NCBI RefSeq assembly: GCF_003335585.1
Contig: NZ_QBFD01000015.1
Coordinates: 123,298-187,297, forward strand
DNA: 64,000 bases
Direction of reading: 5' to 3'
DNA from: Sulfitobacter sp. DFL-14
GTDB taxonomy: Bacteria; Pseudomonadota; Alphaproteobacteria; Rhodobacterales; Rhodobacteraceae
Below are positions 27,296 through 37,054 of this stretch, piece after piece (position 1 is the first letter of the stretch; each line of letters starts with the position of its first letter). Made by a program: the position numbers and the translations under genes. Under the pieces are notes generated by a model. It was not told where the DNA came from. It did not search any database and saw only the letters and a program-made list of their open reading frames with translations.

Positions 27296-27978
27296 GTGTT
27301 GTTCTCCAGCTGCCTGAGCAGCGTGCTTGCAGCTTCCTGTTCGGCTGCGCGTTTCGACGGGGCGGTTGCCCGTGCCTGTTTGCCGTTTGCCAATCGCGCC
27401 TCAATGGTAAAGACCGGGGCATGATCGGGGCCGCTGCGGTTGGTCTGGATATATTGCGGCGGCGCCAGCTTGCGCGCTTGCGCCCATTCCTGCAAGGCCG
27501 TCTTGGCATCGCGGGCATCCTCCTCGACAGTGTCTATCCGAGCGCCCCAAAGCCGCAGAACCAGCGCCTTGGCCACGTCAAAGCCACCATCCAGGTAGAC
27601 GGCGGCAATCACCGCCTCGATCGCGTCCCCCAAAAGTGCCAGCTTGCGCCGGCCACCGGAAATCATCTCGGACCGGCCAAGCTTCAGGACCTTTCCCAGA
27701 TCAATCTCGCGCGCCACATCCGCGCAGGTTTCCTTGCGGACCAGGGCGTTGAAACGCGGGGCCAGTTGCCCCTCCGTCGCCCCGGTATCCAGCGCCAGCA
27801 GCGCCTCTGCCATGACCAGCCCCAGAACCCGGTCGCCCAGGAACTCCAGACGCTGGTTGTCGTCCCGGTTGGCCGAAGACATCGAGGCATGGGTCACCGC
27901 GCGGACCAGAAGAGCTGGATCGGCAAACTGGTGGCCGATGCGCTCTTCGAAGGCCTTGAGGTCCGCGCTCAGTTTCAT
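27292..27978 (-). CDS. rnc: Ribonuclease III
   Basis: 228 residues. Cleaves double-stranded RNA in rRNA and mRNA processing. The signature [15 protein letters not shown] lies at 41-55, where Glu45 and Asp49 are metal ligands. The second metal-site region [16 protein letters not shown] is near 110-125. A C-terminal double-stranded RNA-binding domain follows ([16 protein letters not shown] ... [12 protein letters not shown]). Overlaps lepB and era by 4 bases on each side. Confidence 0.95.
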   Translation of the reverse strand: MKLSADLKAFEERIGHQFADPALLVRAVTHASMSSANRDDNQRLEFLGDRVLGLVMAEALLALDTGATEGQLAPRFNALVRKETCADVAREIDLGKVLKLGRSEMISGGRRKLALLGDAIEAVIAAVYLDGGFDVAKALVLRLWGARIDTVEEDARDAKTALQEWAQARKLAPPQYIQTNRSGPDHAPVFTIEARLANGKQARATAPSKRAAEQEAASTLLRQLENNT

Positions 27979-28811
27979 TTCACCGCTTTGAAGAACCGGT
28001 CGCCGCGCCAGGTCCAGAAAAACAGCATCGACCGGCCGGCAGAGCTGAACATGATACGATCTGCCCGGCCGATCAGGTTTTCGAAAGGCACGAAACCAAC
28101 GCCGCCCGCCTGCTGCGCCAGACGGCTGTCGGCAGAGTTGTCGCGGTTGTCACCCATGAAGAAATAATGCCCCTCGGGCACGTTATATATCCCGGTGTGG
28201 TCCGACTGCTGATCGCCGATGTTCAGGATCGCGTGGGACACGCCGTTCGGCAGGGTCTCGATCTGGCGGCTCTTGATGCAGGTGCCGCCCTCGCCCACGG
28301 GTCCGTTCTCGCACCGGGGGCGCAAACCCTGCGGGCCCTGCGCGGTCATCTCTTCCTCAAAGACACCTGCGTCTTTCAGCGCCACGGGTTCGCCGTTGAT
28401 GTGCAGCACACCCGCCTTGACCTGAACCGTATCGCCGGGAAGCCCGATCAGCCGCTTGATATAGTCGCGGCCCGAAACCGGGTGGCGGAAGACAACCACA
28501 TCGCCGCGTTCGGGCTCGCTCCCGAACAGGCGTGTGTTCTCGCCGTCAAAGACACCGCAGATGTCCTTGGCATCCACCTCGATGCCAAAGCGGGGCAGCA
28601 TCAGGCTGGGACAGGAGGCATAGGAATAGCCGTAGGCCATCTTGTTGACGAAAAGAAAATCACCGATCAGCAATGTTTCCTTCATCGAACCGGAGGGAAT
28701 CCAGAACGGCTGAAAGAACAATGTTCGGAACACGCCTGCGATCAACAGTGCATAGACGATTGTTTTGACGGTTTCGACAAAGGCGTTGCCTGTCTTTTCC
28801 TTCTCGGCCAT
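27975..28811 (-). CDS. lepB: Signal peptidase I
   Basis: 278 residues. Removes signal peptides on the periplasmic face. One N-terminal membrane helix (about 15-32) precedes the catalytic Ser42 in [10 protein letters not shown]. The general base is Lys119 in [14 protein letters not shown], and the late motif is [11 protein letters not shown]. Two cysteines near 150-190 (RPRCEN, GTCIKS) may form a disulfide. Start ATG at 28811. Head of the lepB-rnc-era-DUF1491-recO run. Confidence 0.94.
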   Translation of the reverse strand: MAEKEKTGNAFVETVKTIVYALLIAGVFRTLFFQPFWIPSGSMKETLLIGDFLFVNKMAYGYSYASCPSLMLPRFGIEVDAKDICGVFDGENTRLFGSEPERGDVVVFRHPVSGRDYIKRLIGLPGDTVQVKAGVLHINGEPVALKDAGVFEEEMTAQGPQGLRPRCENGPVGEGGTCIKSRQIETLPNGVSHAILNIGDQQSDHTGIYNVPEGHYFFMGDNRDNSADSRLAQQAGGVGFVPFENLIGRADRIMFSSAGRSMLFFWTWRGDRFFKAVK

Positions 28812-28913
28812 TCGGCGCTTTCCTTTATGCTCGGGCTTGAGGGTACATGCGCAGGGACAGCGCTACTGTCAAGGGAAGGTGCGCCCGGGTGAGCGGAAGC
28901 GGCGCGCCGCAGG

Positions 28914-29315
28914 TCAGGAGAGCGGGCGCGCTTCGATCACGACAAAGGCCTGCGCCCAGGGATGATCATCCGTCAGGGTCACATGGATGATCGCTTCATG
29001 GCCCGGCGGTGTCATCTCGTGCAGGCGTTCCGCCGCCCATCCGGTCACCGCCATCACCGGCTGGCCGGTTGCAAGGTTGCTGACGGCCATGTCGCGCCAG
29101 CTGATCCCCATACGCAGGCCGGTGCCCAGCGCCTTGGAACAAGCCTCCTTCGCGGCCCAGCGCTTGGCATAGGTTCCGGCCACATCTTTGCGACGTTCGG
29201 CCTTTCGTTGCTCGACTTCGGTAAAGACCCGGTTTCGAAACCTGTCGCCAAAGCGGTCAAGCGTGGCCTGAATGCGTTCGATATTGGCCAGGTCGGTGCC
29301 AATGCCCAGGATCAT
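28914..29315 (-). CDS. acpS: Holo-[acyl-carrier-protein] synthase
   Basis: 133 residues. Transfers phosphopantetheine from CoA to acyl carrier protein. [12 protein letters not shown] with the metal ligand Asp8, then [15 protein letters not shown] with the second acidic ligand, and [14 protein letters not shown]-type C-terminal strand ([19 protein letters not shown]). Length is normal. Between pdxJ and lepB, an order also known in other Rhodobacteraceae. Confidence 0.93.
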   Translation of the reverse strand: MILGIGTDLANIERIQATLDRFGDRFRNRVFTEVEQRKAERRKDVAGTYAKRWAAKEACSKALGTGLRMGISWRDMAVSNLATGQPVMAVTGWAAERLHEMTPPGHEAIIHVTLTDDHPWAQAFVVIEARPLS

Positions 29316-29369
29316 GAGGAAACCTTTCGCACAGAGATCACGCCCCGTTCAGCGCAACACGGACCTTGC

Positions 29370-30119
29370 TCATGACCGCGCTTCATCCATCAGCCGTCGC
29401 ATTTCCGCAATGGCAGGCTCCAGCCCCAGGAAAATCGCTTCCCCGATCAGGAAGTGGCCGATGTTCAGTTCGCGCACCTCGGGAAAGGCGGCAACAGGCG
29501 ACACCGTATCATAGGTCAGCCCGTGCCCGGCATGCACCTCCAGCCCCAGGCCATGCGCCATGGTCGCCATCTCCTGAAGGCGGCGCAGTTCCTCCTGAGC
29601 TTCATCGAACCGCCCCTCTGCATAGGCGTCGCAATAGGCACCCGTATGCAGCTCGATCACCTCCGCACCAATCCGGTTCGCAGCTTCGATCTGGCGCTGA
29701 TCGGCGGCGATAAAGATGGATACCCGGCATCCCGCATCCCGCAGCGGCGCGATGAAATGGGCCAGCCTGTTTTCCTCGCGCGCCACGTCCAGCCCGCCTT
29801 CGGTGGTGCGTTCCTCGCGCTTTTCCGGCACGATGCAGACCGCATGTGGCTGGTGGCGCAGGGCGATCTTCTGCATCTCGTCGGTCGCGGCCATCTCGAA
29901 GTTCAGCGGCACCGAGAGCACATCCATCAGCCCCTCGATATCAGCGTCCGAGATGTGGCGCCGGTCTTCGCGCAGATGCGCGGTAATGCCGTCGGCACCC
30001 GCCTTTTCGGCAATCTTTGCCGCGCGCAGCGGATCGGGGTATTGGCCGCCCCGCGCATTCCGGACGGTCGCCACATGGTCAATGTTCACGCCCAGTCTGA
30101 GCTTTTGTTGTTCCGCCAT
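29370..30119 (-). CDS. pdxJ: Pyridoxine 5'-phosphate synthase
   Basis: 249 residues. Condenses 1-deoxyxylulose-5-phosphate with 3-amino-2-oxopropyl phosphate to form pyridoxine phosphate. [19 protein letters not shown] near the start, [14 protein letters not shown], and the late [12 protein letters not shown] are the TIM-barrel active-site motifs. Start ATG 30119; an upstream TTG at 30170 would extend into the inverted-repeat element. Its promoter must lie inside or beyond that element. Confidence 0.95.
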   Translation of the reverse strand: MAEQQKLRLGVNIDHVATVRNARGGQYPDPLRAAKIAEKAGADGITAHLREDRRHISDADIEGLMDVLSVPLNFEMAATDEMQKIALRHQPHAVCIVPEKREERTTEGGLDVAREENRLAHFIAPLRDAGCRVSIFIAADQRQIEAANRIGAEVIELHTGAYCDAYAEGRFDEAQEELRRLQEMATMAHGLGLEVHAGHGLTYDTVSPVAAFPEVRELNIGHFLIGEAIFLGLEPAIAEMRRLMDEARS

Positions 30120-30151
30120 ATCCAGCCCCTTCGTTGATCCGCCTGCACGCC

Positions 30152-30417
30152 AGGGCCTGTGGACATTCATCTTCCACCCCCCGTTTCAGCCCCGAATTGT
30201 TCAGCTCCAGGCAAAAGAGCGCAGGAATAGCCCGCTATTTCAACCTCTCTTGACGCAGAAATGGGCAATTTTGGCGAAACCCCTGTGGGGCGCGGCAGAT
30301 TTTCCACTGCCATCCCGGATGTTCGCTTCCAGTGATCACATTGCTGCGCTCACATCGGGGCGCCAGCGGCAAAATCCGTCTCGCGCGGGTGGTCGAAGGT
30401 GAACGTCCACAGGCCCT
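30152..30417. repeat. 266 bp element with about 27-30 bp inverted ends (MITE-like)
   Basis: AGGGCCTGTGGAC at 30152-30164 is the exact reverse complement of 30405-30417. The match continues through TTCA-CTTC-CCACC with two substitutions and a three-base insertion. The region has no gene, fills the gap between pdxJ and the DUF2062 gene, and its right end contains the DUF2062 stop codon. The ends resemble those of small non-autonomous transposable elements; no target duplication is obvious. A long-stem RNA element is the alternative. Confidence 0.5.
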
Positions 30418-31072
30418 AGTCCACTTTGCGCTTGGCGTCAGCCTTAAGTGCCGTTTTTTGCTTCAGCGCTTCGAACTTTGCCTTGATCATCCCCTTGCGC
30501 CGTTTCTGATAGGCGCGCAGCAGCGGAACCATGAGGTAATATGAGAGGGTCGCAAAGAAAATGCCGGGCAGGATGCCCCCGATCAGGTAGGGATAGAAAA
30601 TCTGTTGGACAAAGACCACGATGCCCGACCAATCCATGTCGGCATTCGTGAACATCGCCCGCAGGTTCCACCAAAGATCGCCCCCGGCATCGGCGAACTT
30701 GCCGCCGAAAGATCGGTGGTCGCCTTCGGGCAAATGCGATCCCAGAACGAAATGCCCGGTTTGCAGTGCCATCACGCCGATCGGTACATAGGTCAGCGGA
30801 TTGCCAAAGAAGGTCCCCATCAGGGCGGCCAGCACATTGCCCTTCATCAGTTTTGCCAGCAGCGCGGCGATCAGGAAATGCAGGCCGTAGAAAGGTGTGA
30901 ACGCCGTAAAGACACCTGCCCAGATCCCGCGGGCGATACGTTCCGGGCTGTCAGGCAGCCGTTTCATGCGATGTTTGACGTAGTGAAACGCACGCGTCCA
31001 TCCGCCGCGGGGCCAAAGGAATTCGGCCATCGCGCGCAATGTCGGTTTCGGATCACGGCGTTTGAAAATCAA
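30416..31072 (-). CDS. DUF2062 membrane protein
   Basis: 218 residues. PERIARGIWAGVFTAFTPFYGLHFLIAALLAKLMKGN and GTFFGNPLTYVPI are the DUF2062 hallmarks, with about three to four membrane helices. The basic C-terminal tail (RAYQKRRKGMIKAKFEALKQKTALKADAKRKVD) is cytoplasmic. Function unknown. The likely start is TTG at 31072, since no ATG exists before the conserved FKRRDP; ribosome site is weak. 28 bases after the rsh stop. Its stop codon lies in the end of the inverted-repeat element, so the last residues may have been shaped by it. Confidence 0.75.
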   Translation of the reverse strand: MIFKRRDPKPTLRAMAEFLWPRGGWTRAFHYVKHRMKRLPDSPERIARGIWAGVFTAFTPFYGLHFLIAALLAKLMKGNVLAALMGTFFGNPLTYVPIGVMALQTGHFVLGSHLPEGDHRSFGGKFADAGGDLWWNLRAMFTNADMDWSGIVVFVQQIFYPYLIGGILPGIFFATLSYYLMVPLLRAYQKRRKGMIKAKFEALKQKTALKADAKRKVD

Positions 31073-31100
31073 ATCCAGTTTCCAATTTCATTATGGCCGC

Positions 31101-33272
31101 TCAATTGTCCTGGCGTTTGAGCGATGCCTGCGTATCCGCCTTTTCGGGCAGATCCTTGTTCCTGTAGCGGCTGATTTGCGCGACTTCGCTTTCCGCCTCC
31201 AGCGTCAGCATCAATGAATGCAGATGCGCAATGTCTCTTAATTCCACATAGATCAACAAACGATAAAAGTCAGGCCTGCGCTCAAGAAATGTCAGGTCCG
31301 AAATATTGGCTGCGGCCTCTCCGATTAATGTACAGATGCGGCCCAGCGCACCCGCGCCATTGCCCAAGGTGATATCCAGGACCGCCTCATAAACGGCGGG
31401 ATGGTTGCCGTCATGCCAGCGCAAGTCCAGCCATCTGTCCGGCTGTTCCTCATAGGCCGACAGACGGTCGCAATCAATCGCATGCACTGTCACGCCCCGG
31501 CCACGGAACATGATACCGATGATCCGCTCACCGGGAAGCGGGTTGCAGCACGGGGCACGGTCAAAGGATTGTCCAGGCTCCAGACCGATGACCGCGCGGG
31601 CCTTGTCGATATGATCGCCCTCGCGCGGGGCGAGATCCGCATAAACCGCCCGCACGACTTCGCGGCCCGACAATTCGGAACTGCCCAGCCGCGCCAGGAC
31701 CTCCTCGGCACTATCAAGACGCATGTTCTTGGCCGCCGTGCGCAGCACCTTGTCGGTCACCCGCTTGCCCACATGGGCAAAGGCAGAGCGTGCCAGTTCC
31801 TGGCCCAGTTTGATGAACCTTTCGCGGTCCACCTCCCTGAGCGAGCGCCGGATGGCTGTCTTGGCCTTGCCGGTGGTTGCTATATCCAGCCAGGTCACCT
31901 GCGGGGTCTGGCCCTGCGCGGTGATGATCTCGACCGACTGGCCGTTCTTGATCCGGGTCCAGAGCGGCACGCGCATGTGATCCACCTTGGCCCCGACGAC
32001 GGCATTGCCGATCCTTGTGTGGATCGCATAGGCGAAATCAATCGGCGTGGCCCCGCGTGGCAGCTTCACCACGTCCCCCTTGGGGGTAAAGCAGAAGACC
32101 TTGTCCGCATACATCTCCAGCTTGACCGCTTCGAGGAAATCCTCGTGGTTTTCCTCCGCGTCGAACTGCTCTGTCAGTTGCGAAATCCACTTGGCCGGAT
32201 CCACGGCAAAGGGGTTTCTCGACCGCACCCCGTCGCGGTAGGACCAATGCGCCGCCACGCCTGTTTCGGCCACATCATGCATCTGGCCGGTTCTGATCTG
32301 CACTTCGACCCGTTTGCCGTCCCGACCGGAAACGGTGGTATGGATGCTGCGGTATCCGTTCGACTTCGGCTGGCTGATATAATCCTTGAACCGTCCCGGC
32401 ACCGCGCGCCAGCGCTGGTGGATCGCGCCCAGCGCACGATAGCAGTCTTCTTCGTTCTCCGCGATCACGCGGAAACCGTAGATGTCGGACAGCCGGCCAA
32501 AGCTCTGTTCCTTTTCTTCCATCTTGCGCCAGACGGAATAGGGCTTCTTGGCACGACCAAAAACTTCTGCCTCGATCTTGGCCTTGGCCAGTTCGGTCCG
32601 CATGTCACCGGTGATCCGCTGGATCACATCGCCGGTCTCACGCTGGAGCGTGATGAAGCGGCGGATGATGCTTGCGCGCCCTTCAGGGTTGAGCACGCGA
32701 AACGCCAGATCCTCCAGCTCTTCGCGCATCCACTGCATGCCCATGCGGCCGGCAAGTGGCGCATAGATGTCCATGGTTTCGCGCGCCTTCTGCCCCTGCT
32801 TGTCGGCGCGCATCGCCTTGATGGTGCGCATGTTGTGCAGGCGGTCGGCGAGTTTCACCAGGATGACACGCAGGTCTTTCGACATCGCCATGAAAAGCTT
32901 GCGAAAGTTCTCGGCCTGCTTGGTCTCGGAAGAGTTCAGTTGCAGGTTGGTCAGCTTGGTCACGCCATCGACAAGCTCGGCCACCTCGCGGCCAAACTTC
33001 TTCTCGACATCCGCATAGGATGCCTTGGTGTCCTCGATGGTGTCGTGCAAAAGCGCCGTGATCAGCGTGGCGTCGTCTAGCCGCTGTTCGGTCAGTATCG
33101 CCGCCACGGCGACCGGATGCGTGAAATACGGCTGGCCCGAGTGGCGGAACTGCCCTTCGTGCATTTCCGCGCCAAACTCAAACGCGGCGCGGATCAGTTT
33201 CTCGTTCGATTTCGGGTTGTAGGCTTTGACCAGGCGAATCAGATCGTCGGCAGTTGTTTCGGCGCTTTCCAT
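31101..33272 (-). CDS. rsh: Bifunctional (p)ppGpp synthetase/hydrolase
   Basis: 723 residues, RelA/SpoT homolog, the single long RSH usual in alphaproteobacteria. The hydrolase HD motif is His76-Asp77 in LLHDTIEDT, so hydrolase activity is likely kept. The synthetase region has YRSIHTTVSGRDGKRVEVQIRTGQMH. TGS (CFTPKGDVVKLPRGATPIDFAYAIHTRIG), a zinc-finger/helical part with CCNPLPGERI, and a C-terminal ACT domain follow. It controls the stringent response. Located after rpoZ, as in many proteobacteria. Confidence 0.95.
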   Translation of the reverse strand: MESAETTADDLIRLVKAYNPKSNEKLIRAAFEFGAEMHEGQFRHSGQPYFTHPVAVAAILTEQRLDDATLITALLHDTIEDTKASYADVEKKFGREVAELVDGVTKLTNLQLNSSETKQAENFRKLFMAMSKDLRVILVKLADRLHNMRTIKAMRADKQGQKARETMDIYAPLAGRMGMQWMREELEDLAFRVLNPEGRASIIRRFITLQRETGDVIQRITGDMRTELAKAKIEAEVFGRAKKPYSVWRKMEEKEQSFGRLSDIYGFRVIAENEEDCYRALGAIHQRWRAVPGRFKDYISQPKSNGYRSIHTTVSGRDGKRVEVQIRTGQMHDVAETGVAAHWSYRDGVRSRNPFAVDPAKWISQLTEQFDAEENHEDFLEAVKLEMYADKVFCFTPKGDVVKLPRGATPIDFAYAIHTRIGNAVVGAKVDHMRVPLWTRIKNGQSVEIITAQGQTPQVTWLDIATTGKAKTAIRRSLREVDRERFIKLGQELARSAFAHVGKRVTDKVLRTAAKNMRLDSAEEVLARLGSSELSGREVVRAVYADLAPREGDHIDKARAVIGLEPGQSFDRAPCCNPLPGERIIGIMFRGRGVTVHAIDCDRLSAYEEQPDRWLDLRWHDGNHPAVYEAVLDITLGNGAGALGRICTLIGEAAANISDLTFLERRPDFYRLLIYVELRDIAHLHSLMLTLEAESEVAQISRYRNKDLPEKADTQASLKRQDN

Positions 33273-33302
33273 GCCATCTGCCCCATGCGCCCGTTACCGG
33301 GG

Positions 33303-33656
33303 TTACCCCTGCCCCTGTGCCGCCATCAGCTGACGCAGCAGCATTTCTTCGGACATGCTGTCTTCTTCGGGCTTGTCCTGCTCCTGACCCATCAGAAGCG
33401 CCATGGCGTCATCTTCGGGCTCGTCCACTTCGATCTGGTTCTGGTTGCTTTCGATCAGACGCTCGCGCAGGTCATCGGCGGCCTGCGTTTCCTCGGCGAT
33501 TTCACGCAGGGAGACGACGGGGTTCTTGTCATTGTCGCGGTCCACAGTAACGGCGGAACCGGCAGAGATTTCGCGTGCCCGGTGGGCCGCAAGCATGACA
33601 AGCTCAAAACGATTCGGAACCTTGTCGACACAATCTTCTACGGTAACGCGGGCCAT
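33303..33656 (-). CDS. rpoZ: RNA polymerase omega subunit
   Basis: 117 residues. [33 protein letters not shown] is the standard N-terminus. The C-terminal half is long and acidic ([26 protein letters not shown]), typical of alphaproteobacterial omega. Omega aids polymerase assembly and forms part of a ppGpp site in other bacteria, which fits its position directly before rsh (30 bases). Confidence 0.95.
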   Translation of the reverse strand: MARVTVEDCVDKVPNRFELVMLAAHRAREISAGSAVTVDRDNDKNPVVSLREIAEETQAADDLRERLIESNQNQIEVDEPEDDAMALLMGQEQDKPEEDSMSEEMLLRQLMAAQGQG

Positions 33657-33695
33657 TGAGGTGCTCCCATCTGAAAGAGGCGGTAAGAAGAGGCT

Positions 33696-33724
33696 TACCT
33701 AGGCGTGTTCGCGCTGATTTACAA
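33696..33724 (-). promoter_or_regulatory. Candidate sigma-70 promoter of rpoZ-rsh
   Basis: On the minus strand TTGTAA (33719-33724), a 17-base spacer and TAGGTA (33696-33701) stand about 40 bases before the rpoZ start. Confidence 0.45.
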
Positions 33725-33728
33725 GCGG

Positions 33729-34340
33729 CTATTCGATTCGTTTGACCGCCTCGACATCTGCCCGTGGCAGGGCCGCCAACAGGTCCCTGACGGATTTCTG
33801 CAGCACCGGATGGATCCAATCCGGCGCAATTTCTGCAAGCGGGACCAGAACAAACGCCCGATCCTGCAGGCGCGGGTGCGGCAGGATCAATTGGTCGGGC
33901 GCCTGTTGTGCCTGCTGATCAAGGGGCAACGCGCCCCAGCGCCGGTAGGTCTCCAGATCCGGCAGCACCTGATCGCCGACTGCCAGCAGATCGATATCCA
34001 GCGTCCTTTGCCCCCAGCGTACCTTGCGCTTCCTGCCCATTTCCGCCTCGATTTTGTGCAACAGGTCAAGAAAGGCCTTTGCTTCCCCTGAAAATTCGAC
34101 CTGTGCTGCGGCATTCACAAAATCGGGACCTGACCCCGCAGGGAAGGCCGGAGTAAGAAAAAATGAAGAGACATGGCGAATCACTATGCCCTGTGCTTCA
34201 AGCGCGGCAAGCGCCGCAGAAAGGGTTTGATCGGGTGAACCAAGGGCTGACTTTTGGTTTGCTCCAAGCGCCAGCAAGGCGATTTGGCCATGAATGAGCG
34301 GACGACCGCCCTTTTCCCGGTTACTCGTGGCTTGAAGCAT
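33729..34340 (-). CDS. folK: HPPK (2-amino-4-hydroxy-6-hydroxymethyldihydropteridine pyrophosphokinase)
   Basis: 203 residues. Transfers pyrophosphate from ATP in folate synthesis. LLALGANQKSALGSPDQTL, SSFFLTPAFPAGSGPDFVNAA, and the signature VRWGQRTLDIDLLAVG with its magnesium-binding Asp pair are all present, as is LPHPRLQDRAFVLVPLAEI. An N-terminal extension of about 20 residues is unremarkable. Start ATG 34340. It lies upstream of rpoZ with its stop overlapping none, but the rpoZ promoter is adjacent. Confidence 0.93.
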   Translation of the reverse strand: MLQATSNREKGGRPLIHGQIALLALGANQKSALGSPDQTLSAALAALEAQGIVIRHVSSFFLTPAFPAGSGPDFVNAAAQVEFSGEAKAFLDLLHKIEAEMGRKRKVRWGQRTLDIDLLAVGDQVLPDLETYRRWGALPLDQQAQQAPDQLILPHPRLQDRAFVLVPLAEIAPDWIHPVLQKSVRDLLAALPRADVEAVKRIE

Positions 34341-34469
34341 GGCCAAAAATCCTTAGTTATGCGCGTTATCTAATCGCGCGATCTTCTGGTCATAGTTGAA
34401 TTTTGAGCCACAAAGCACGTTAGACCAAATTTGATTGCATGGCGAAGTCCTCGCCGAAAGGAAACCAGA

Positions 34470-35015
34470 ATGTTTTACAAGGATGAGCGTCTTGCGCTGT
34501 TCATAGATGGCTCAAACCTCTATGCAGCGGCAAAAACACTCGGCTTTGATATCGACTACAAGTTGCTGAGAGCTGAGTTCATGAGGCGCGGCAAGCTGCT
34601 GCGTGCTTTCTATTACACGGCGCTTCTGGAAAACGACGAATATTCGCCGATCCGTCCGCTGGTCGACTGGCTGAACTACAACGGCTTTTCGATGGTCACC
34701 AAACCGGCCAAGGAATACACCGACAGCATGGGCCGCCGGAAGGTGAAGGGCAACATGGATATCGAACTGGCCGTAGATGCGATGGAGCTTGCGCCGCGCG
34801 TGGACCACATCGTCATCTTCTCCGGAGATGGCGATTTCCGCCCGTTGGTCGAAAGCCTGCAACGGCAGGGCGTCCGGGTGTCGGTCGTGTCCACAATCCG
34901 CAGCCAGCCACCGATGATCTCTGACGATCTGCGCCGCCAGGCCGACAATTTCATCGAACTGGAAGATTTGCGTGAAGTGATCGGCCGGCCGCCTCGCGAT
35001 AATTCACCGGACTAA
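34470..35015 (+). CDS. NYN-domain (LabA/DUF88-like) protein
   Basis: 181 residues. LALFIDGSNLYAAAKTLGFDIDYKLL at the N-terminus, MDIELAVDAMELAPRVDHIVIFSGDGDFRPLVESLQRQGVRVSV in the middle and LRRQADNFIELEDL at the end form a PIN-like NYN fold, with the acidic residues D (FIDGSN), D (MDIELAVD) and D (GDGDF) retained. Such proteins are predicted ribonucleases; the target is unknown. Start ATG 34470 with AAAGGAAA upstream. Divergent from folK, 129 bases apart. Confidence 0.85.
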   Translation: MFYKDERLALFIDGSNLYAAAKTLGFDIDYKLLRAEFMRRGKLLRAFYYTALLENDEYSPIRPLVDWLNYNGFSMVTKPAKEYTDSMGRRKVKGNMDIELAVDAMELAPRVDHIVIFSGDGDFRPLVESLQRQGVRVSVVSTIRSQPPMISDDLRRQADNFIELEDLREVIGRPPRDNSPD

Positions 35016-35040
35016 ACCCATCACATTTCAACCAAAAATA

Positions 35041-35073
35041 GCACGCCAGAGACTCTGAAAGCCTCTGGCGTGC
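35041..35073. repeat. 11-base inverted repeat (hairpin)
   Basis: GCACGCCAGAG / CTCTGGCGTGC around an 11-base loop, flanked by A/T-rich runs on both sides. Read on minus it ends in TATTTTTG, read on plus in AAAAATTC. It probably ends the NYN transcript, or is a site upstream of the LuxR gene. Confidence 0.55.
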
Positions 35074-35188
35074 AAAAATTCTAAAATTTGGCAGGGATAT
35101 TATACATCACGGGTTTCCGTGCCCCCCTCCTTCTTTCTACACTACTGAAAAATAAGCGCGATCCCCCGAAAAGGGGGGGGAGGCAACC

Positions 35189-35956
35189 ATGCTGGTAAAC
35201 AGAGCGGCGACGCTCGAACGGATGGACGATGCCGACGCCCTCTGGGAGGCGGCCGTCGCGACATTGGCCAGCGCCGGCTTCGATCACGCGATCTATCTCA
35301 CTGTCGCATCCGATTTTACCGCCCCCTTCCTGCGATGCACCGCCCCCGAGGTTTACGCTCAGCGCCCACCGGAGAAAGACCCCTTCCTGCGCTATGCCTG
35401 CGAGTCCTATCGCATCCTTCCGCTTGGCTTGGATTTCATTAACTCCCATCCCTACGTCACAGACGCCGAGCGCAGCTTTGTCGAGAGCGCGGCAGAGGCG
35501 GGAATGCGTTCCTGCCTGGGCATACCCATGCGGCTCAGGGGTTCCGACCGCTTTGGCGGCTTCATCGTCGGCACTGGCCGGGACAAGACCAGCTTCATGG
35601 AAAAAGCGTTCCCCCGGGCCGAGGAAATCAGGCTGTTCTGCCTTTTGGTCCACCGCCGCTTCGAAGAACTCACAACGCAGAATCCCACGCCTGTGCCGGA
35701 CGCATCGAAAAACGGGGAGTTCTCCAAATTCCTGATCGCGCCGGAACTGCCGGAACCCTTTGAGATGCTCAGCCCGCGTGAGCGGGAAATTGTCTACCTT
35801 CTGGCGCAGGGCCGCAGCAGACAGGAAACCGCAGAACTCTGCACTATTTCGGTACATACCGTGTCAGATTACGCAAAATCCGCCTATCGCAAGCTGGGCG
35901 TCAACAACCGGGCGCAGGTCGCGGCGCTGATTTACCAGGGCGATGCCGCCCCCTGA
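35189..35956 (+). CDS. LuxR-family regulator with autoinducer-binding-like domain
   Basis: 255 residues. The N-terminal 170 residues match the autoinducer-binding fold (DHAIYLTVASDF, EKDPFLRYACESYRILPLGLDFI, ERSFVESAAEAGMRSCLGIPMRL). The C-terminal GerE HTH is LSPREREIVYLLAQGRSRQETAELCTISVHTVSDYAKSAYRKLGV. No luxI is in the window, so it is a candidate solo. Ribosome site GGGGGGGAGG directly before ATG 35189. Ligand and targets are unknown. Confidence 0.85.
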   Translation: MLVNRAATLERMDDADALWEAAVATLASAGFDHAIYLTVASDFTAPFLRCTAPEVYAQRPPEKDPFLRYACESYRILPLGLDFINSHPYVTDAERSFVESAAEAGMRSCLGIPMRLRGSDRFGGFIVGTGRDKTSFMEKAFPRAEEIRLFCLLVHRRFEELTTQNPTPVPDASKNGEFSKFLIAPELPEPFEMLSPREREIVYLLAQGRSRQETAELCTISVHTVSDYAKSAYRKLGVNNRAQVAALIYQGDAAP

Positions 35957-36022
35957 CCCGGCAGGTCTCTGGACCTGCGGCGCATGAATGCCTAAGTCTG
36001 GCCCATGCCGCAGGAGACCCCG

Positions 36023-36973
36023 ATGACAAAACCCGCCCTCACGCTCTACCTTGCCGCCCCGCGCGGTTTCTGCGCGGGCGTGGACCGCGCGATCAAGATC
36101 GTCGAGATGGCGCTGGAGAAATGGGGCGCGCCCGTCTACGTGCGCCATGAAATCGTGCATAACAAATTCGTCGTCGACGGGTTGCGCGACAAGGGCGCGG
36201 TCTTTGTCGAGGAACTTGCCGAATGCCCCGATGACCGCCCGGTGATCTTTTCGGCCCATGGCGTGCCGAAATCGGTGCCAAATGCCGCCCAGGCCCGCAA
36301 CATGATCTATGTCGATGCGACCTGCCCGCTGGTCAGCAAGGTCCACATCGAGGCGCAGCGTCACGCCGACAACGGATTGCAGATGATCATGATCGGCCAT
36401 GCGGGCCACCCCGAAACCGTGGGCACCATGGGCCAGCTGCCCGAGGGCGAGGTCTTGCTGGTGGAAACATCTCAGGATGTCGCGGCGATCGAGGTCAGGG
36501 ATGAGCAGCGTCTGGCCTATGTCACCCAGACAACGCTCAGCGTGGACGACACCGCGGATATCGTCGCGGCGCTGAAGGCCCGCTTTCCTGCAATCGTCGG
36601 GCCGCACAAGGAAGACATCTGCTATGCGACAACCAACCGCCAGGAGGCAGTCAAGGCGATGGCGCCTAAATGCGACGCGATACTGGTTGTCGGTGCCCCG
36701 AATTCCTCCAATTCGAAGCGGCTGGTCGAGGTCGGTGCGCGCGCCGGTTGCAGCTATGCGCAGCTGGTCCAGCGCGCCGATGACATCGACTGGCGCGCGC
36801 TTGAGGGGATCACAGCCATCGGCATCACCGCCGGCGCCTCTGCCCCCGAAGTGCTGATCGACGAAGTGATAGATGCCTTCAGGACCCGGTTTGACGTCAC
36901 CCAAACACTGGTGGAGACAGCGCAGGAAAATGTGGAGTTCAAGGTTCCCCGGATCCTGCGCAAGGCAAGCTGA
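36023..36973 (+). CDS. ispH: 4-hydroxy-3-methylbut-2-enyl diphosphate reductase
   Basis: 316 residues. Last step of the MEP isoprenoid pathway; reduces HMBPP to IPP and DMAPP with a [4Fe-4S] cluster. The three cluster cysteines are Cys17 ([10 protein letters not shown]), Cys101 ([10 protein letters not shown]) and Cys200 ([11 protein letters not shown]). The late GASAPE motif is present. Start ATG 36023 with AGGAG at 36012-36016. Stands alone on the plus strand. Confidence 0.96.
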   Translation: MTKPALTLYLAAPRGFCAGVDRAIKIVEMALEKWGAPVYVRHEIVHNKFVVDGLRDKGAVFVEELAECPDDRPVIFSAHGVPKSVPNAAQARNMIYVDATCPLVSKVHIEAQRHADNGLQMIMIGHAGHPETVGTMGQLPEGEVLLVETSQDVAAIEVRDEQRLAYVTQTTLSVDDTADIVAALKARFPAIVGPHKEDICYATTNRQEAVKAMAPKCDAILVVGAPNSSNSKRLVEVGARAGCSYAQLVQRADDIDWRALEGITAIGITAGASAPEVLIDEVIDAFRTRFDVTQTLVETAQENVEFKVPRILRKAS

Positions 36974-37054
36974 GCGGATGCCCTTACGGTCTCCCCAACC
37001 AGCACTTGAACCAAATCGCATTCACCCCGCCCCGCCGGTTTGCAGAATTATGGC

